A stretch of DNA of 14,548 nucleotides from CAYRPN01 sp964426135 (GCA_964426135.1 CAYRPN010000144.1:1-14548), one strand, 5' to 3'; positions 1 to 8,070 are shown, numbered from the stretch's first letter. A program made the numbers and translations. The notes: a model not told the origin generated them from the letters alone.

Positions 1-96
1 CCGAGACGCCCTCGGCGGGCAAGCCCGCCGGCTAAATGGGGGGACCGCCAATTCGTGAAGTTCATTCGGCTCCGTTCCTGATTGATGCGCAGCGCC
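1..96. other. Left-edge intergenic sequence
   Basis: This short stretch lies downstream of the large propeller gene. It holds one GCTAA-tailed hairpin repeat (13-39). I see no gene or truncated reading frame with family features in it. Confidence 0.6.
13..39 (+). repeat. GCTAA-tailed hairpin repeat, copy 1
   Basis: A perfect 8-bp stem CGGCGGGC/GCCCGCCG (13-20 and 23-30) with an AA loop is followed by the tail GCTAAATGG. The whole 27-nt unit is identical to 9230-9256. It sits just downstream of the propeller gene and could also act as a transcript-end hairpin, although no T-tract follows on the minus strand. Confidence 0.85.
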
Positions 97-3000
97 TCAC
101 TTCTCCGCCACGATCTCCACGCCGCTGAGCATCGCCGGCAGCGTGCCTGCCTGCTTCAGTTCGATGCGCAGATCGCCTGTCACGGCGACGCCTCGGATTT
201 CCTTGACCAGGCTGCGGCGCGGGCCGCCGGCTTCACGGACGACATCGAACGCGGACAGCACCGGCTTGCCCTGCACGATCACGTCAAACACGCGCTCGCC
301 CGGCTTGACGTCATCCAGTTCGGCGAAGACCAGCCGCAGCGTGTAACGCCTTGGCTCCTTCGCGTTTTTCTCCAGCGTCACCACGAGCGCTCGCAGATTC
401 TGCACCTGCGACGCCGCCACCCACGGCAATTCGCCGGCCTCGATCACCGACGCATGCCGCGTCACCGCGCGCCAGGTGGGCACATCCACCTTCACCGGCG
501 CCGATGGCGATGCGGGAATGCGCGAAGGCTCGGCGATCGCCGCGCGGTCCGCCGCAGGCGCCTTGTCCGGTGTCTTGTCTGAACCGCGCCCGTCAGGAAG
601 CGGTGTCTTGTCCGTTGCTTCCGCCTTCACCGGATCATTGGCGCCTTCGAGCCGGATCGCCGGCTCGCCCGACTTGATGCCGACGCCGGGGAACTCCATC
701 CACAGGGCGCCGCTGGGGCCGCGGCGATCCCCCGGCGCGCCGAGGTTGATGCCGATCTGCTGGATCGGGCCGTCGCCCGGTTTCACTTCGCTGTAAGTCC
801 ACTGCTCCACCTGCGGCATGTGGATCAGCGCCAGCGACGTCTGATTCTGATAGGTGCAGGTGCAGGTGCGGGTGTATTCCGGCGCGCTGAGCACGCCGTC
901 CGCCACGATGAGATTTGAAGTGCAACTGGAGCGGAATCCGCCGATGTTGCCCACGCCGCTGTCGTTGGCCAGATCGAAAAAGCCGGCGGCGCCGGAGCGG
1001 AAGGTGAGCAGGTTCTGGCTGCCGATGATGGTGTTGCAGCCGTACTGCCGCTTGAACCCGAAGGCGAGTTTCTTGCCTGTTTTCAGGTCGAAACTGACGA
1101 TGGTCGAACCGTTGGTGATGATGCGGTCGCGCCAGATCAGCACCGGCCCCTGGTAGCGCGTCGCCTTCTCCCGCCACAGCACTTGCCCGGTCGAGCCGCG
1201 ATAGGCGATCAGACCCTGATCCGCCTCGTACCACGGACGGTCGCGGTTGCTGCTGCCGCCTTCGATGAGGATGTCGTGCTCGGCGGAGTAGGAGAGGAAG
1301 GTGCCGAAGATGTCGACATCGCTCGCCCACAGTTCCCTGCCGGTGCGGGCATCGAGCGCGATCAGTCGCGGCTTGGCGGGCATCGGGATATCGCGCCGCT
1401 CCAGCACGAAGCGTTCATACGCGCTGATGCCGTCGATGCAGAAAAGCTTGCCGCCGCCGGCGACGATGGCGTTGTGGCGGAAAGCAATGGTGGCGCGCCG
1501 AGTCCACAGCGGCTTGCCCGTCGCGCGGTCCCAGATCGCCAGCGTCTTGCTCAGCGCTGCATATCGCACGGGCTGCAATGCTTCATCCACCGTGGTGGCG
1601 GCCGCGCTGCCCGTCAGAAGCGACGGAGCTTTGCTCAGCGAATAGGGGCCGCTGTCCTTCAGTTTCTCCGGCGCTTTCTCGGGCGCCTTATCCTTGGTTG
1701 GCTCCGCTGCCTTGTCTGAGCCGCGCCCGTCGGGAAGCGGCGCCTTGGCATCCGCCGGCGTTTTCGATTTCTCGCTCGCCGGCAAAGCGCTCTTGTCATC
1801 GGGCTTGGGCACGGGCTTGGGGTCCGGCTCGGTCTTGACGATGAGGAACGGATCGACGCCGAACGCGTCGCTGCCGATGCTGGGCCGCTGGGCTTCGATG
1901 GCCAGCACGTTGATGCCGGGCCTGACGACTTTCGCGTGGTCCTTAAGGGTGTAGACCTCGTGGCTGCTGGACTCGCGGAAGCCGATGCCCGTGGCGCCGG
2001 GGCCGCGGCCGGCCTTGATCTGCGAGCGGGCGATCTCCACGCCGTTCAGATACGCGATGAACGGTTCATCGGACGCGATGACCAGGGCGATGCCGTGACT
2101 CTTATCCAGGCCGGTGCCTTCGAAAGTCTTGCGTGCGTAGAAGCGTTCGTACCGCTCGCGGCTTCGGCTGGACAGGTCGTAATCTTCAGGATCGTCGTCA
2201 TCGCCTTCGCCGAATTCGCCGGCCTTGGCTTCCTTCCAGCCCTTGGTCTTGAACGCGGCATCGGTCCAGCCGGGCTTGCCTTCCTCCGGCCCCGACGCGC
2301 CGACCGGATCGTCGCCGGCGAGAAAGTGCCAGCGTTCGCCCTGAGCGATCAGCGGTTTGAAGCCCGTGGGAATTTTGACGCCGCCCAGATTGCTCGCCGA
2401 CGCCCACAGCGAAACCGGGCGGATGGTGGTGACGATCACATCCTCGTCCACGGCAAGGTAGCCGAAGGGGTCGCCGGGCTCGTCTGAAATCTTCGACGAC
2501 ATCTCGCGCACGGTCTGCCCCGTCGCCGCGTCCAGTTCCACCAGCGTGCCGTTGTGAACCACATAGATGCGCTGCGGCGTGGTGACGTAGTTGCTGCCGA
2601 TTTCACCGGCGCCGGGGAAGTGCTTCGTCGTGTTGTAGTACTTGCCGATGTCGCGGAAGGTGCGTTCCCACAGGAGCCGGCCGGTGTAAATATCCATCGC
2701 CCGCAGGGTGTTGGGGCCTTCCGTCACGGCGCGGCCTCCGGCGACCTGCGGCGTGGGGCCGTGGCCGTGGCGCGGCAGCGTCCGGTCATTGCTGGGACCG
2801 CCGAACCAGAGCAGGCCCAGCGGCGTCTTCACCACGTTGTCGTTGGAGACGAGCGTGTTGGCGGCATCGCCGTACTGGTGCGTCCAGGGCGCGGTGCCGG
2901 CTGGCGCGCCGATGCGGCGCAGCAGCGTGTCGCCGCCGATGCGAGAGACGCCGACACTGCCGAGTTTCACCTTCTCCTTCGCTTCCACCCAGTCGTGGTG

Positions 3001-4755
3001 CGCCGTCAGCGACAGCGGCAGGCACGCCACACCGCCGAAGGGACGCAGCGCGGTCAGGACCGATGCCAGCGCGTCGCCGGCGCGGCGGTGGTCGGTCAGC
3101 TCGCCGCGCTCGCTGACGATCAGCGTGGCCAGGTACGGCGGCAGCGGGAATGTCGCGGGCTCGCCCACGTGGACGCCGACCCGCCAGCCGTAAACGCCGG
3201 CCGCATCCAGCCGACGCCGCAGCGCGTCCACTTTCACCGCATCAGGATCGATCGCGATGACGTGGAACGTGGACTGATGAAGCAGTTCCTCGACCAGGTC
3301 GCCGGTTTCGATGCCCATGACCACGGCATAGCCGGCGGCGGGACCATCCACATGCTTCAACAACGCCGCGACGCGCTCGTGCTGCGCGGAAGGAGTCGCC
3401 GGCTCCTTCGCCGCATGCGCCGGCCGCGCGTGATGCACCGCGGTCCCCGCTTTGCCTGCGAAGCAGTACAGCCGGCTGTTCTCCGTCATCACGAAAAGCT
3501 TGTCGTCCGCGGCGATCAGGCTCCAGGGCGTGCCGTCGATTGCGCCCTTCCAGACCGGCTGCGTCGGCGGCACATTCGCCGGCGGCGAGTTGGTCGCGTC
3601 CTTCGATTCAAAGCTCGCGATGACATCCTCGCCCCCCGTGTACACCCGCGTGCCGGCCATGAGCATCGGCTGCCGCGGCAGCTTCGCGTCGATGTTGATC
3701 TTCCACAGCGATTTCGATTCGTACTCGATCGTCGTGGTGGTCTTGCCGAAGATGTCGCGCTTGGTCACTTCCTTCGGCGTGCCGCGCACGCTGCTGGCGG
3801 CGAGCACCGGATCCTTGCCCGCCGCGTGAACCAGCGTGTCGCCGCTGATTACCGCCGCGTCGGTGGTGCCCAGTTTTTTGCCCGTCAGCAGATCGAAGCG
3901 GTTCGCCGCGACGAAATAGAACGGCGCGTCAGGCCCGGCGATGACGCGGAAGTCGCCGACCTTGTGCTCGAAGGCGAAGTGCTTGAGCGCGCCGGTTTTC
4001 ACATCGAACACCGCCGGCAGCGACCGCCCGCCCGGCACGATGAGGCTGTCGCCGCTGATCGCCAGATACCCCTGCGGCACGACGGAGCCGAAGGACGGCG
4101 CGCCGTGCGGATGCACCGTCCACTTGCTGCCCATTTCGCTGTTGGTCCAGACGACCTTCCCCGTCTCCGCATCGACCGCGTGAACGAAGATGCCCATGAA
4201 CGGCCAGAGGCTGGCGGCGAAGAACACTTTGCCGTCGGCGACGACCGGGCCGCCCCGCGCCGGCCACAGGGAGACGAGGCGGTCGTTGCCCAGCACGCGC
4301 TGGTCGCCCGGCCCGCCGCGCACTTTCCACTGCAGCTTGCCGGTGGCGGCGTCGAGGCAATAAAGGTGGCCGTCGTCGGACACGGCGAAAAGCTTGTCAC
4401 GGTGAATCGCCGGCGCGAAGCGGATCGGGCCGTCGGTGTAGAAACGCCACAGCTCGTTGCCGGTTTCGGTGTCGAAGGCGGTGATGGCGTCATTGGCGCC
4501 CGAGCCGATGAAAAGCCGCTTGCCGGCCACGACCGGTTCGTACGACGCATCGAACTGCAGCCGGTTCTGCGATGTGGGCCAGGCGGAGCGCTGCGGCGGC
4601 AGATCGCGCGACCAGAGCAGATGGAGTTGCGCCGGCAGCGCGTCGGGCGTGCCGCCGCCGCGCGCGGCATCGTGCCGCCACGTCGGCCAGTCGCCGGCGT
4701 GGCCGACCGTCCCCGTCAGCAACAGCGCGAGAAACAAGAAAATCGAAGTACGCAT
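97..4755 (-). CDS. Exported PQQ-like beta-propeller protein with methyltransferase-like, jelly-roll and malectin-like domains
   Basis: A 1552-residue secreted protein. I chose the ATG at 4755 over the upstream one at 4806 because it directly begins a signal peptide (MRTSIFLFLALLL, likely cleavage after VGHA at residue 20) followed by GDWPTWRHD, a usual mature start for exported PQQ propellers. No strong ribosome site supports either start. Domains in order: propeller repeats (about 21-450, with AFDTETGNELWRF and DAATGKLQWKV), a Rossmann methyltransferase-like segment (about 455-590), more propeller, a beta-sandwich of the planctomycete type (about 806-972, WHFLAGDDP to AYLNGVEIARS), a Lys/Pro-rich linker, further propeller blades with conserved cysteines (TRTCTCTYQNQTSLAL), a second linker, and a malectin-like domain (about 1440-1552). 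Both linkers carry PLPDGRGSDK. The role is unknown; binding or processing of sugars or redox cofactors at the cell surface is possible. The architecture call is solid; the function is not known. Confidence 0.93.
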   Translation of the reverse strand: MRTSIFLFLALLLTGTVGHAGDWPTWRHDAARGGGTPDALPAQLHLLWSRDLPPQRSAWPTSQNRLQFDASYEPVVAGKRLFIGSGANDAITAFDTETGNELWRFYTDGPIRFAPAIHRDKLFAVSDDGHLYCLDAATGKLQWKVRGGPGDQRVLGNDRLVSLWPARGGPVVADGKVFFAASLWPFMGIFVHAVDAETGKVVWTNSEMGSKWTVHPHGAPSFGSVVPQGYLAISGDSLIVPGGRSLPAVFDVKTGALKHFAFEHKVGDFRVIAGPDAPFYFVAANRFDLLTGKKLGTTDAAVISGDTLVHAAGKDPVLAASSVRGTPKEVTKRDIFGKTTTTIEYESKSLWKINIDAKLPRQPMLMAGTRVYTGGEDVIASFESKDATNSPPANVPPTQPVWKGAIDGTPWSLIAADDKLFVMTENSRLYCFAGKAGTAVHHARPAHAAKEPATPSAQHERVAALLKHVDGPAAGYAVVMGIETGDLVEELLHQSTFHVIAIDPDAVKVDALRRRLDAAGVYGWRVGVHVGEPATFPLPPYLATLIVSERGELTDHRRAGDALASVLTALRPFGGVACLPLSLTAHHDWVEAKEKVKLGSVGVSRIGGDTLLRRIGAPAGTAPWTHQYGDAANTLVSNDNVVKTPLGLLWFGGPSNDRTLPRHGHGPTPQVAGGRAVTEGPNTLRAMDIYTGRLLWERTFRDIGKYYNTTKHFPGAGEIGSNYVTTPQRIYVVHNGTLVELDAATGQTVREMSSKISDEPGDPFGYLAVDEDVIVTTIRPVSLWASASNLGGVKIPTGFKPLIAQGERWHFLAGDDPVGASGPEEGKPGWTDAAFKTKGWKEAKAGEFGEGDDDDPEDYDLSSRSRERYERFYARKTFEGTGLDKSHGIALVIASDEPFIAYLNGVEIARSQIKAGRGPGATGIGFRESSSHEVYTLKDHAKVVRPGINVLAIEAQRPSIGSDAFGVDPFLIVKTEPDPKPVPKPDDKSALPASEKSKTPADAKAPLPDGRGSDKAAEPTKDKAPEKAPEKLKDSGPYSLSKAPSLLTGSAAATTVDEALQPVRYAALSKTLAIWDRATGKPLWTRRATIAFRHNAIVAGGGKLFCIDGISAYERFVLERRDIPMPAKPRLIALDARTGRELWASDVDIFGTFLSYSAEHDILIEGGSSNRDRPWYEADQGLIAYRGSTGQVLWREKATRYQGPVLIWRDRIITNGSTIVSFDLKTGKKLAFGFKRQYGCNTIIGSQNLLTFRSGAAGFFDLANDSGVGNIGGFRSSCTSNLIVADGVLSAPEYTRTCTCTYQNQTSLALIHMPQVEQWTYSEVKPGDGPIQQIGINLGAPGDRRGPSGALWMEFPGVGIKSGEPAIRLEGANDPVKAEATDKTPLPDGRGSDKTPDKAPAADRAAIAEPSRIPASPSAPVKVDVPTWRAVTRHASVIEAGELPWVAASQVQNLRALVVTLEKNAKEPRRYTLRLVFAELDDVKPGERVFDVIVQGKPVLSAFDVVREAGGPRRSLVKEIRGVAVTGDLRIELKQAGTLPAMLSGVEIVAEK
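574..603 (-). repeat. In-frame PLPDGRGSDK repeat, copy B
   Basis: Thirty bases inside the propeller gene encode PLPDGRGSDK at residues 1385-1394, in the linker before the malectin-like domain. They match 1711-1740 with two differences, both at synonymous third codon positions. The surrounding linker is low complexity (KTPDKAPAADRAA). Confidence 0.85.
1711..1740 (-). repeat. In-frame PLPDGRGSDK repeat, copy A
   Basis: Thirty bases encode PLPDGRGSDK at residues 1006-1015 of the propeller protein, in the linker after the jelly-roll domain. They share frame and orientation with the copy at 574-603. From memory, this peptide recurs in unrelated planctomycete proteins, which suggests a dispersed DNA element tolerated in linkers. 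Confidence 0.85.
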
Positions 4756-4847
4756 GATGGAATGATCAGAGGAGGGCAGGAAGTTGGCGACTCGTTCGCC
4801 ATTCATTGACCCATTAGACCATGTCAGTAACGACTTGCCGGTGCGTC

Positions 4848-4873
4848 CATTAGCCCCGGGCTCCGCCCGGGGG
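4848..4873 (-). repeat. GCTAA-tailed hairpin repeat, copy 2
   Basis: A perfect 8-bp stem, CCCCGGGC (4854-4861) and GCCCGGGG (4865-4872), has the loop GGA when read on the minus strand. It ends in the tail GGCTAATG. It forms an outward-tailed pair with the copy at 4961-4983, which has the same GGA loop. Confidence 0.75.
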
Positions 4874-4960
4874 AAATGAACCTTGCGTCTATTCCCGGGA
4901 TTGCGTCGTCAATGGAGAGACCGACGATCATTCCACCGGCAAGGGAGAACGCCAAACCAT

Positions 4961-4983
4961 CCCCCGGCGGAGCCGGGGGCTAA
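4961..4983 (+). repeat. GCTAA-tailed hairpin repeat, copy 3
   Basis: A perfect 8-bp stem, CCCCCGGC (4961-4968) and GCCGGGGG (4972-4979), has loop GGA and the tail CTAAGG. The tail runs directly into the 100-bp inverted-end element at 4984. Confidence 0.75.
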
Positions 4984-5083
4984 GGAGCCGTGCGGGATCA
5001 ACATCGCATGTGGGACGACTTTCCAAGTCGTCCGGCTGGGAGCGAAGCGAATCGAATCTGCGGAGCTAATCCTGCACGGCTCC
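4984..5083. mobile_element. 100-bp MITE-like element with 17-bp imperfect inverted ends
   Basis: The ends GGAGCCGTGCGGGATCA (4984-5000) and TAATCCTGCACGGCTCC (5067-5083) are inverted repeats matching at 15 of 17 positions, and they bound exactly 100 bases. Inside is a perfect palindrome with 9-bp arms GGACGACTT/AAGTCGTCC and a TCC loop (5013-5033). The left 64 bases or so recur at 14166-14229. It encodes nothing. I see no clear target-site duplication. Calling it mobile rests on the inverted ends and the second copy. Confidence 0.6.
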
Positions 5084-5125
5084 AAATGGCGGATGCGCCC
5101 GCTCCGGGAAATCCGTCGGCTTCCG

Positions 5126-6637
5126 CTACGACTCCCCTGCCGCGATCGTGTGCATGATGCGATGCACCTCGATGTCATCGCCGGTGAGTTCGCCGACCTT
5201 CCGGCGGTCGCGCAGCACGACCACGCGCTGGCAGTTGCGCACCAGTTCCTCCAGCTCCGACGAGATGAAAATCACCGCCATGCCCTGCTCGCGCAGCGAA
5301 GCGATGAGCTTTTCGATCTCCGCCTTGGCGCCCACGTCGATGCCGCGCGTCGGCTCGTCGAGGATCATCACCTTCGGCTGCATCGCCAGCCAGCGGGCCA
5401 GCAGCACCTTCTGCTGATTGCCGCCGGAGAGATTGCCGATCGGCGTCTGCGGCGACGGCGTCTTGATGGAGAGTGCGCGGATGTAGTGCTCGCACAGTTC
5501 CTGCTGCTGCCGCGGCGGCAGTCGGCGCAGGACGCCGCGACTGGCCTGCATGGCGAGGATCAGATTCTCGCGCACGGACAGGTGCGGGATGATGCCCTCC
5601 GCCTTGCGGTTCTCCGAGCAGAAACCGAGGCCGAGGCGAATCGCCTGCCGCGGCGAGTGGATCGTGGCCTGTGCGCCGTTGACATCGATGACGCCGGTCT
5701 CCGCGCGGTCGATGCCGAAGAGCAGCCGGGCGGTTTCCGTGCGCCCCGAGCCGAGCAGGCCGGCGAGGCCCACGACTTCGCCGTGCGCGACGGCGAGATC
5801 GATGCCGGTGACGCTGCCGCGGGCGCCCAGATCGCGGGCGGCGAGTACCGGCGCCGCATCGCTGCGCAGCAACGCGTGCGGCTTCGATTCCTCCTTCGTT
5901 ACTTCCTCCACCGACCGACCGAGCATCGCGCCGATCAGCGCCAGTCGCGGCAGGTCCGTCGTGTTGTGCGTGCCGACGCGCCGGCCGTTGCGCAGCACCG
6001 TGATGCGGTCGCACACGGCATAGACCTGATCGAGAAAGTGCGTGACGAAAATGATCGCCAGCCCGCGCGACGCAAGATCGCGCATCACGCGGAAAAGCTC
6101 CGCCACTTCGCGCTCGTCGAGGGAAGACGTCGGCTCGTCGAGAATCAGCAGTTTCGCGTCGACATCCAGTGCCCGCGCGATGGCCGCCATCTGCCCGATC
6201 GCCAGCGAGTAGGACGAGAGCGGCGCGGTCACGTCGATGTCGATGCCCAGCTTTGCCAGCGCCGCCTCCGCCCGGCGATTCGTCTCCCGCCAGTTCACCA
6301 TTCCAAATCGCCGCGGCTGCCGGCCCAGCAGAATGTTCTCCGCCACGGACAACTGCGGGATCAGATTCACTTCCTGATACACGGTGCTGATGCCCAGCGT
6401 TTCCGCCTCGCGCGGCGAGCGTGGCCGAATCGCCGCACCGTTGAATGTGATCGTCCCTCTGTCGAAGGGATACACGCCGGTGAGCAGCTTGATGAGCGTG
6501 GACTTGCCCGCGCCGTTCTCACCGAGCAGCGCGTGGATTTCGCCGGCGTTCACCAGGAAATCAACATCAGCGAGCGCCTGCACGCCGGGGAAGGCTTTGC
6601 AGAGGCGGTGGACGTTGAGAAGGTCGGGGAGAAACAT
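5126..6637 (-). CDS. ytfR: Sugar ABC transporter ATP-binding protein, YtfR-like (two fused ATPase domains)
   Basis: A 503-residue cytoplasmic double ATPase that would power a sugar importer of the ribose/galactofuranose (CUT2) group. The first domain has Walker A GENGAGKST (39-47), Q-loop Gln88, a degenerate signature SLAIGQM (144-150), Walker B with LLILDEP (163-169) and the switch His200 in FVTHFLDQ. The second has the altered Walker A GLLGSGRTE, signature LSGGNQQ (403-409) and ILDEPTRG (425-432), with FISSELEEL in place of a switch His, as usual in this group. Stretches such as FVTHFLDQVY, GLAGLLGSGRTET and LSGGNQQKVLL match E. coli YtfR as I remember it; the length is normal. The ATG at 6637 overlaps the upstream stop as TAATG, implying translational coupling. 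No permease gene lies alongside. The sugar specificity is inferred. Confidence 0.93.
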   Translation of the reverse strand: MFLPDLLNVHRLCKAFPGVQALADVDFLVNAGEIHALLGENGAGKSTLIKLLTGVYPFDRGTITFNGAAIRPRSPREAETLGISTVYQEVNLIPQLSVAENILLGRQPRRFGMVNWRETNRRAEAALAKLGIDIDVTAPLSSYSLAIGQMAAIARALDVDAKLLILDEPTSSLDEREVAELFRVMRDLASRGLAIIFVTHFLDQVYAVCDRITVLRNGRRVGTHNTTDLPRLALIGAMLGRSVEEVTKEESKPHALLRSDAAPVLAARDLGARGSVTGIDLAVAHGEVVGLAGLLGSGRTETARLLFGIDRAETGVIDVNGAQATIHSPRQAIRLGLGFCSENRKAEGIIPHLSVRENLILAMQASRGVLRRLPPRQQQELCEHYIRALSIKTPSPQTPIGNLSGGNQQKVLLARWLAMQPKVMILDEPTRGIDVGAKAEIEKLIASLREQGMAVIFISSELEELVRNCQRVVVLRDRRKVGELTGDDIEVHRIMHTIAAGES

Positions 6638-6969
6638 TAAACAACAATAAACTTCAATACCTTCTCCGCAAGCGCTATCGCGCGGGCGGCTTGATGAATT
6701 GCCCTGGCTACATTTTCGAGCTTCCTCTTTGCCTTTTTCAGATCGCCGGCAATCTCCTGAAGGGCCGCAACGGCATCGTCAATGGCCTCATCTGGCTCGC
6801 TCAATCGTTCGGCATCAAGCTTACGCCAGAGTTTACCCAAGGCCATGATCTGGCTGTTGATCGCACGACGATCAGTGTCGTCGACAATCTGTTCTCGAAG
6901 TGCCTGCAGTTCACTGGAGACAATCGATATCTGGTCTTGCACGTCGCCCAAGGAAGCTTTTGCTGCCAT
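6637..6969 (-). CDS. Small helical protein of unknown function
   Basis: A 110-residue cytoplasmic protein that I do not recognise. It has no signal peptide and no cysteine, is almost entirely predicted helix, and carries a likely coiled coil in its second half (KKAKRKLENVARAIHQAARA, about residues 76-95) before a hydrophobic end (KVLKFIVV). A ribosome site GAAAGG lies about 8 bases before the ATG, which supports this start. It begins 59 bases after the upstream helical lipoprotein gene and its stop overlaps the ATPase start by one base (TAATG). Base composition is lower in GC than the flanking transporter genes, as in its lipoprotein partner. A working partnership with that lipoprotein is inferred from position, co-direction and shared composition only. 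Confidence 0.8.
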   Translation of the reverse strand: MAAKASLGDVQDQISIVSSELQALREQIVDDTDRRAINSQIMALGKLWRKLDAERLSEPDEAIDDAVAALQEIAGDLKKAKRKLENVARAIHQAARAIALAEKVLKFIVV

Positions 6970-7028
6970 GATTCGAGCCTTTCAAATGAAGATAAATACT
7001 TGCAACAAGACGCCTGAACCTAATTCAT

Positions 7029-7901
7029 TCACTTGGTCTTGAATAACTCGGCCGCGGCTTTGACTGCGTCGCTCGCTTCTGATGCAAACTGGGCGAGAGT
7101 CGCAATGTCGAGTTCAGTCGAATTGAGCTTCTCATGGGCAGCTCCGCAGCTCTTCACAGCTTTGTCGAGCGCGGCCACAATGGCATCTTCCGCATTGGCC
7201 GTTGCCAAATCAATGCCCTCTGATTTGACGATTTGGCGAGCAATATGAGCATGTATAAGCTTGTCGGGCGATTTCGGCTGATTGTAGTTCTTGAGGTCAG
7301 CAATCAAACTTTCGCGAGCTGCTGTCCGAGCGCCGCGCATCGCAATAAGTCGGCCCTTTTGCTTATCGACCTCTGTCTTGAGGACTTTTAGCACAGACTC
7401 GACATGAGGATGCGCTTCGGAAACAGCCTGGCGAACCACCCTCCTCTGTTCTACCTTGATAAATGCGCCAGCTATTTTCGTGATCGCCGTAGCAAGAGCA
7501 GACTCTTCTGGCAGAGAAACATCCAAGGTCTTCGAAAAGCTGGCCAATGATCCGGATAGTTTCTTGGACGCCGCTTCGACCTCATCGGCCTGATCCAAAT
7601 CGGCAAGTTGCTTCAAGGCATTGGCGTAAGCAGCGAGCGATCCTACAGCCGCCTGGCGATAGCGCAGCCCCTTCAAAACAGCCGCTCTTTGCTTGCTGAA
7701 CTCGGCAAATTTGTCGGTGTCAAGATCGAACGCTTCCGAAAATTCATTGTCACTGACAATCGCGGAAGCAAAGAAGGAATCGGAAGCCTGAACCAAATCA
7801 GTGGTCGCATTCGCGAAGTGCCCCACATTGCGCAAATCGACGCAGCCGAGGAGTCCTGTGGTGATGGTGAACAGGATTAGGAAATGATACACCCGTCGCA
7901 T
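7029..7901 (-). CDS. Helix-rich lipoprotein of unknown function
   Basis: A 290-residue predicted lipoprotein that I cannot assign to a named family. The ATG at 7901 is chosen because a perfect AGGAGG sits 5 bases upstream; the reading frame is open further up, to 8009, but lacks such a site. The signal sequence MRRVYHFLILFTITTG ends in the lipobox LLGC with Cys20, followed by V rather than D, so export to the outer membrane is expected by the E. coli rule (uncertain in planctomycetes). The rest is almost all helix with repeated Ala/Lys/Glu heptad-like stretches (AAYANALKQLAD, VESVLKVLKTEVDKQKG). A strong promoter lies 80-108 bases upstream. GC content is much lower than in neighbouring genes, suggesting transfer. 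It may form an envelope-anchored helical bundle (inference). Confidence 0.85.
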   Translation of the reverse strand: MRRVYHFLILFTITTGLLGCVDLRNVGHFANATTDLVQASDSFFASAIVSDNEFSEAFDLDTDKFAEFSKQRAAVLKGLRYRQAAVGSLAAYANALKQLADLDQADEVEAASKKLSGSLASFSKTLDVSLPEESALATAITKIAGAFIKVEQRRVVRQAVSEAHPHVESVLKVLKTEVDKQKGRLIAMRGARTAARESLIADLKNYNQPKSPDKLIHAHIARQIVKSEGIDLATANAEDAIVAALDKAVKSCGAAHEKLNSTELDIATLAQFASEASDAVKAAAELFKTK

Positions 7902-7980
7902 AAGTGCCTCCTGAAAATGATTACAACCGACACGGAACTGCATGGATGAGTTTATTGCCACCACATATGCAGCCACGCGA

Positions 7981-8009
7981 ATCTTAGCGAGCCGTCGGAC
8001 GAGTGTCAA
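7981..8009 (-). promoter_or_regulatory. Near-consensus sigma-70 promoter of the inserted two-gene block
   Basis: On the minus strand TTGACA (8009-8004) is followed after exactly 17 bases by TAAGAT (7986-7981). The -35 box is perfect and the -10 box matches 5 of 6. Transcription would start near 7974, giving a leader of about 73 bases before the lipoprotein ATG at 7901. It is the only promoter in the window I would call with confidence. Confidence 0.75.
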
Positions 8010-8070
8010 TCATTTATTGTAAAGGACTATCGGTTGTTACGAATACTTACGTCGTTAACTGATCGCGCCC

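Larger units (their letters stand above)
4756..5125. other. Repeat-filled intergenic region upstream of the propeller gene
   Basis: About 370 bases separate the ATPase stop from the propeller start; both genes are on the minus strand. The region holds an inverted pair of GCTAA-tailed hairpins (4848-4873 and 4961-4983) and a 100-bp element with inverted ends (4984-5083). I see no gene, and no promoter I would defend for the propeller gene. Confidence 0.7.

Noticed and set aside
2554..4809. Open frame of 751 codons on the plus strand opposite the propeller gene
   Set aside because: It is Arg/His/Ala-rich with no family motif and lies antisense to a protein with clear domains; long antisense frames are expected at this GC.
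4883..6640. Open frame of 585 codons on the plus strand opposite the ATPase
   Set aside because: Composition is typical of an antisense shadow, and the minus strand encodes all ABC ATPase motifs.
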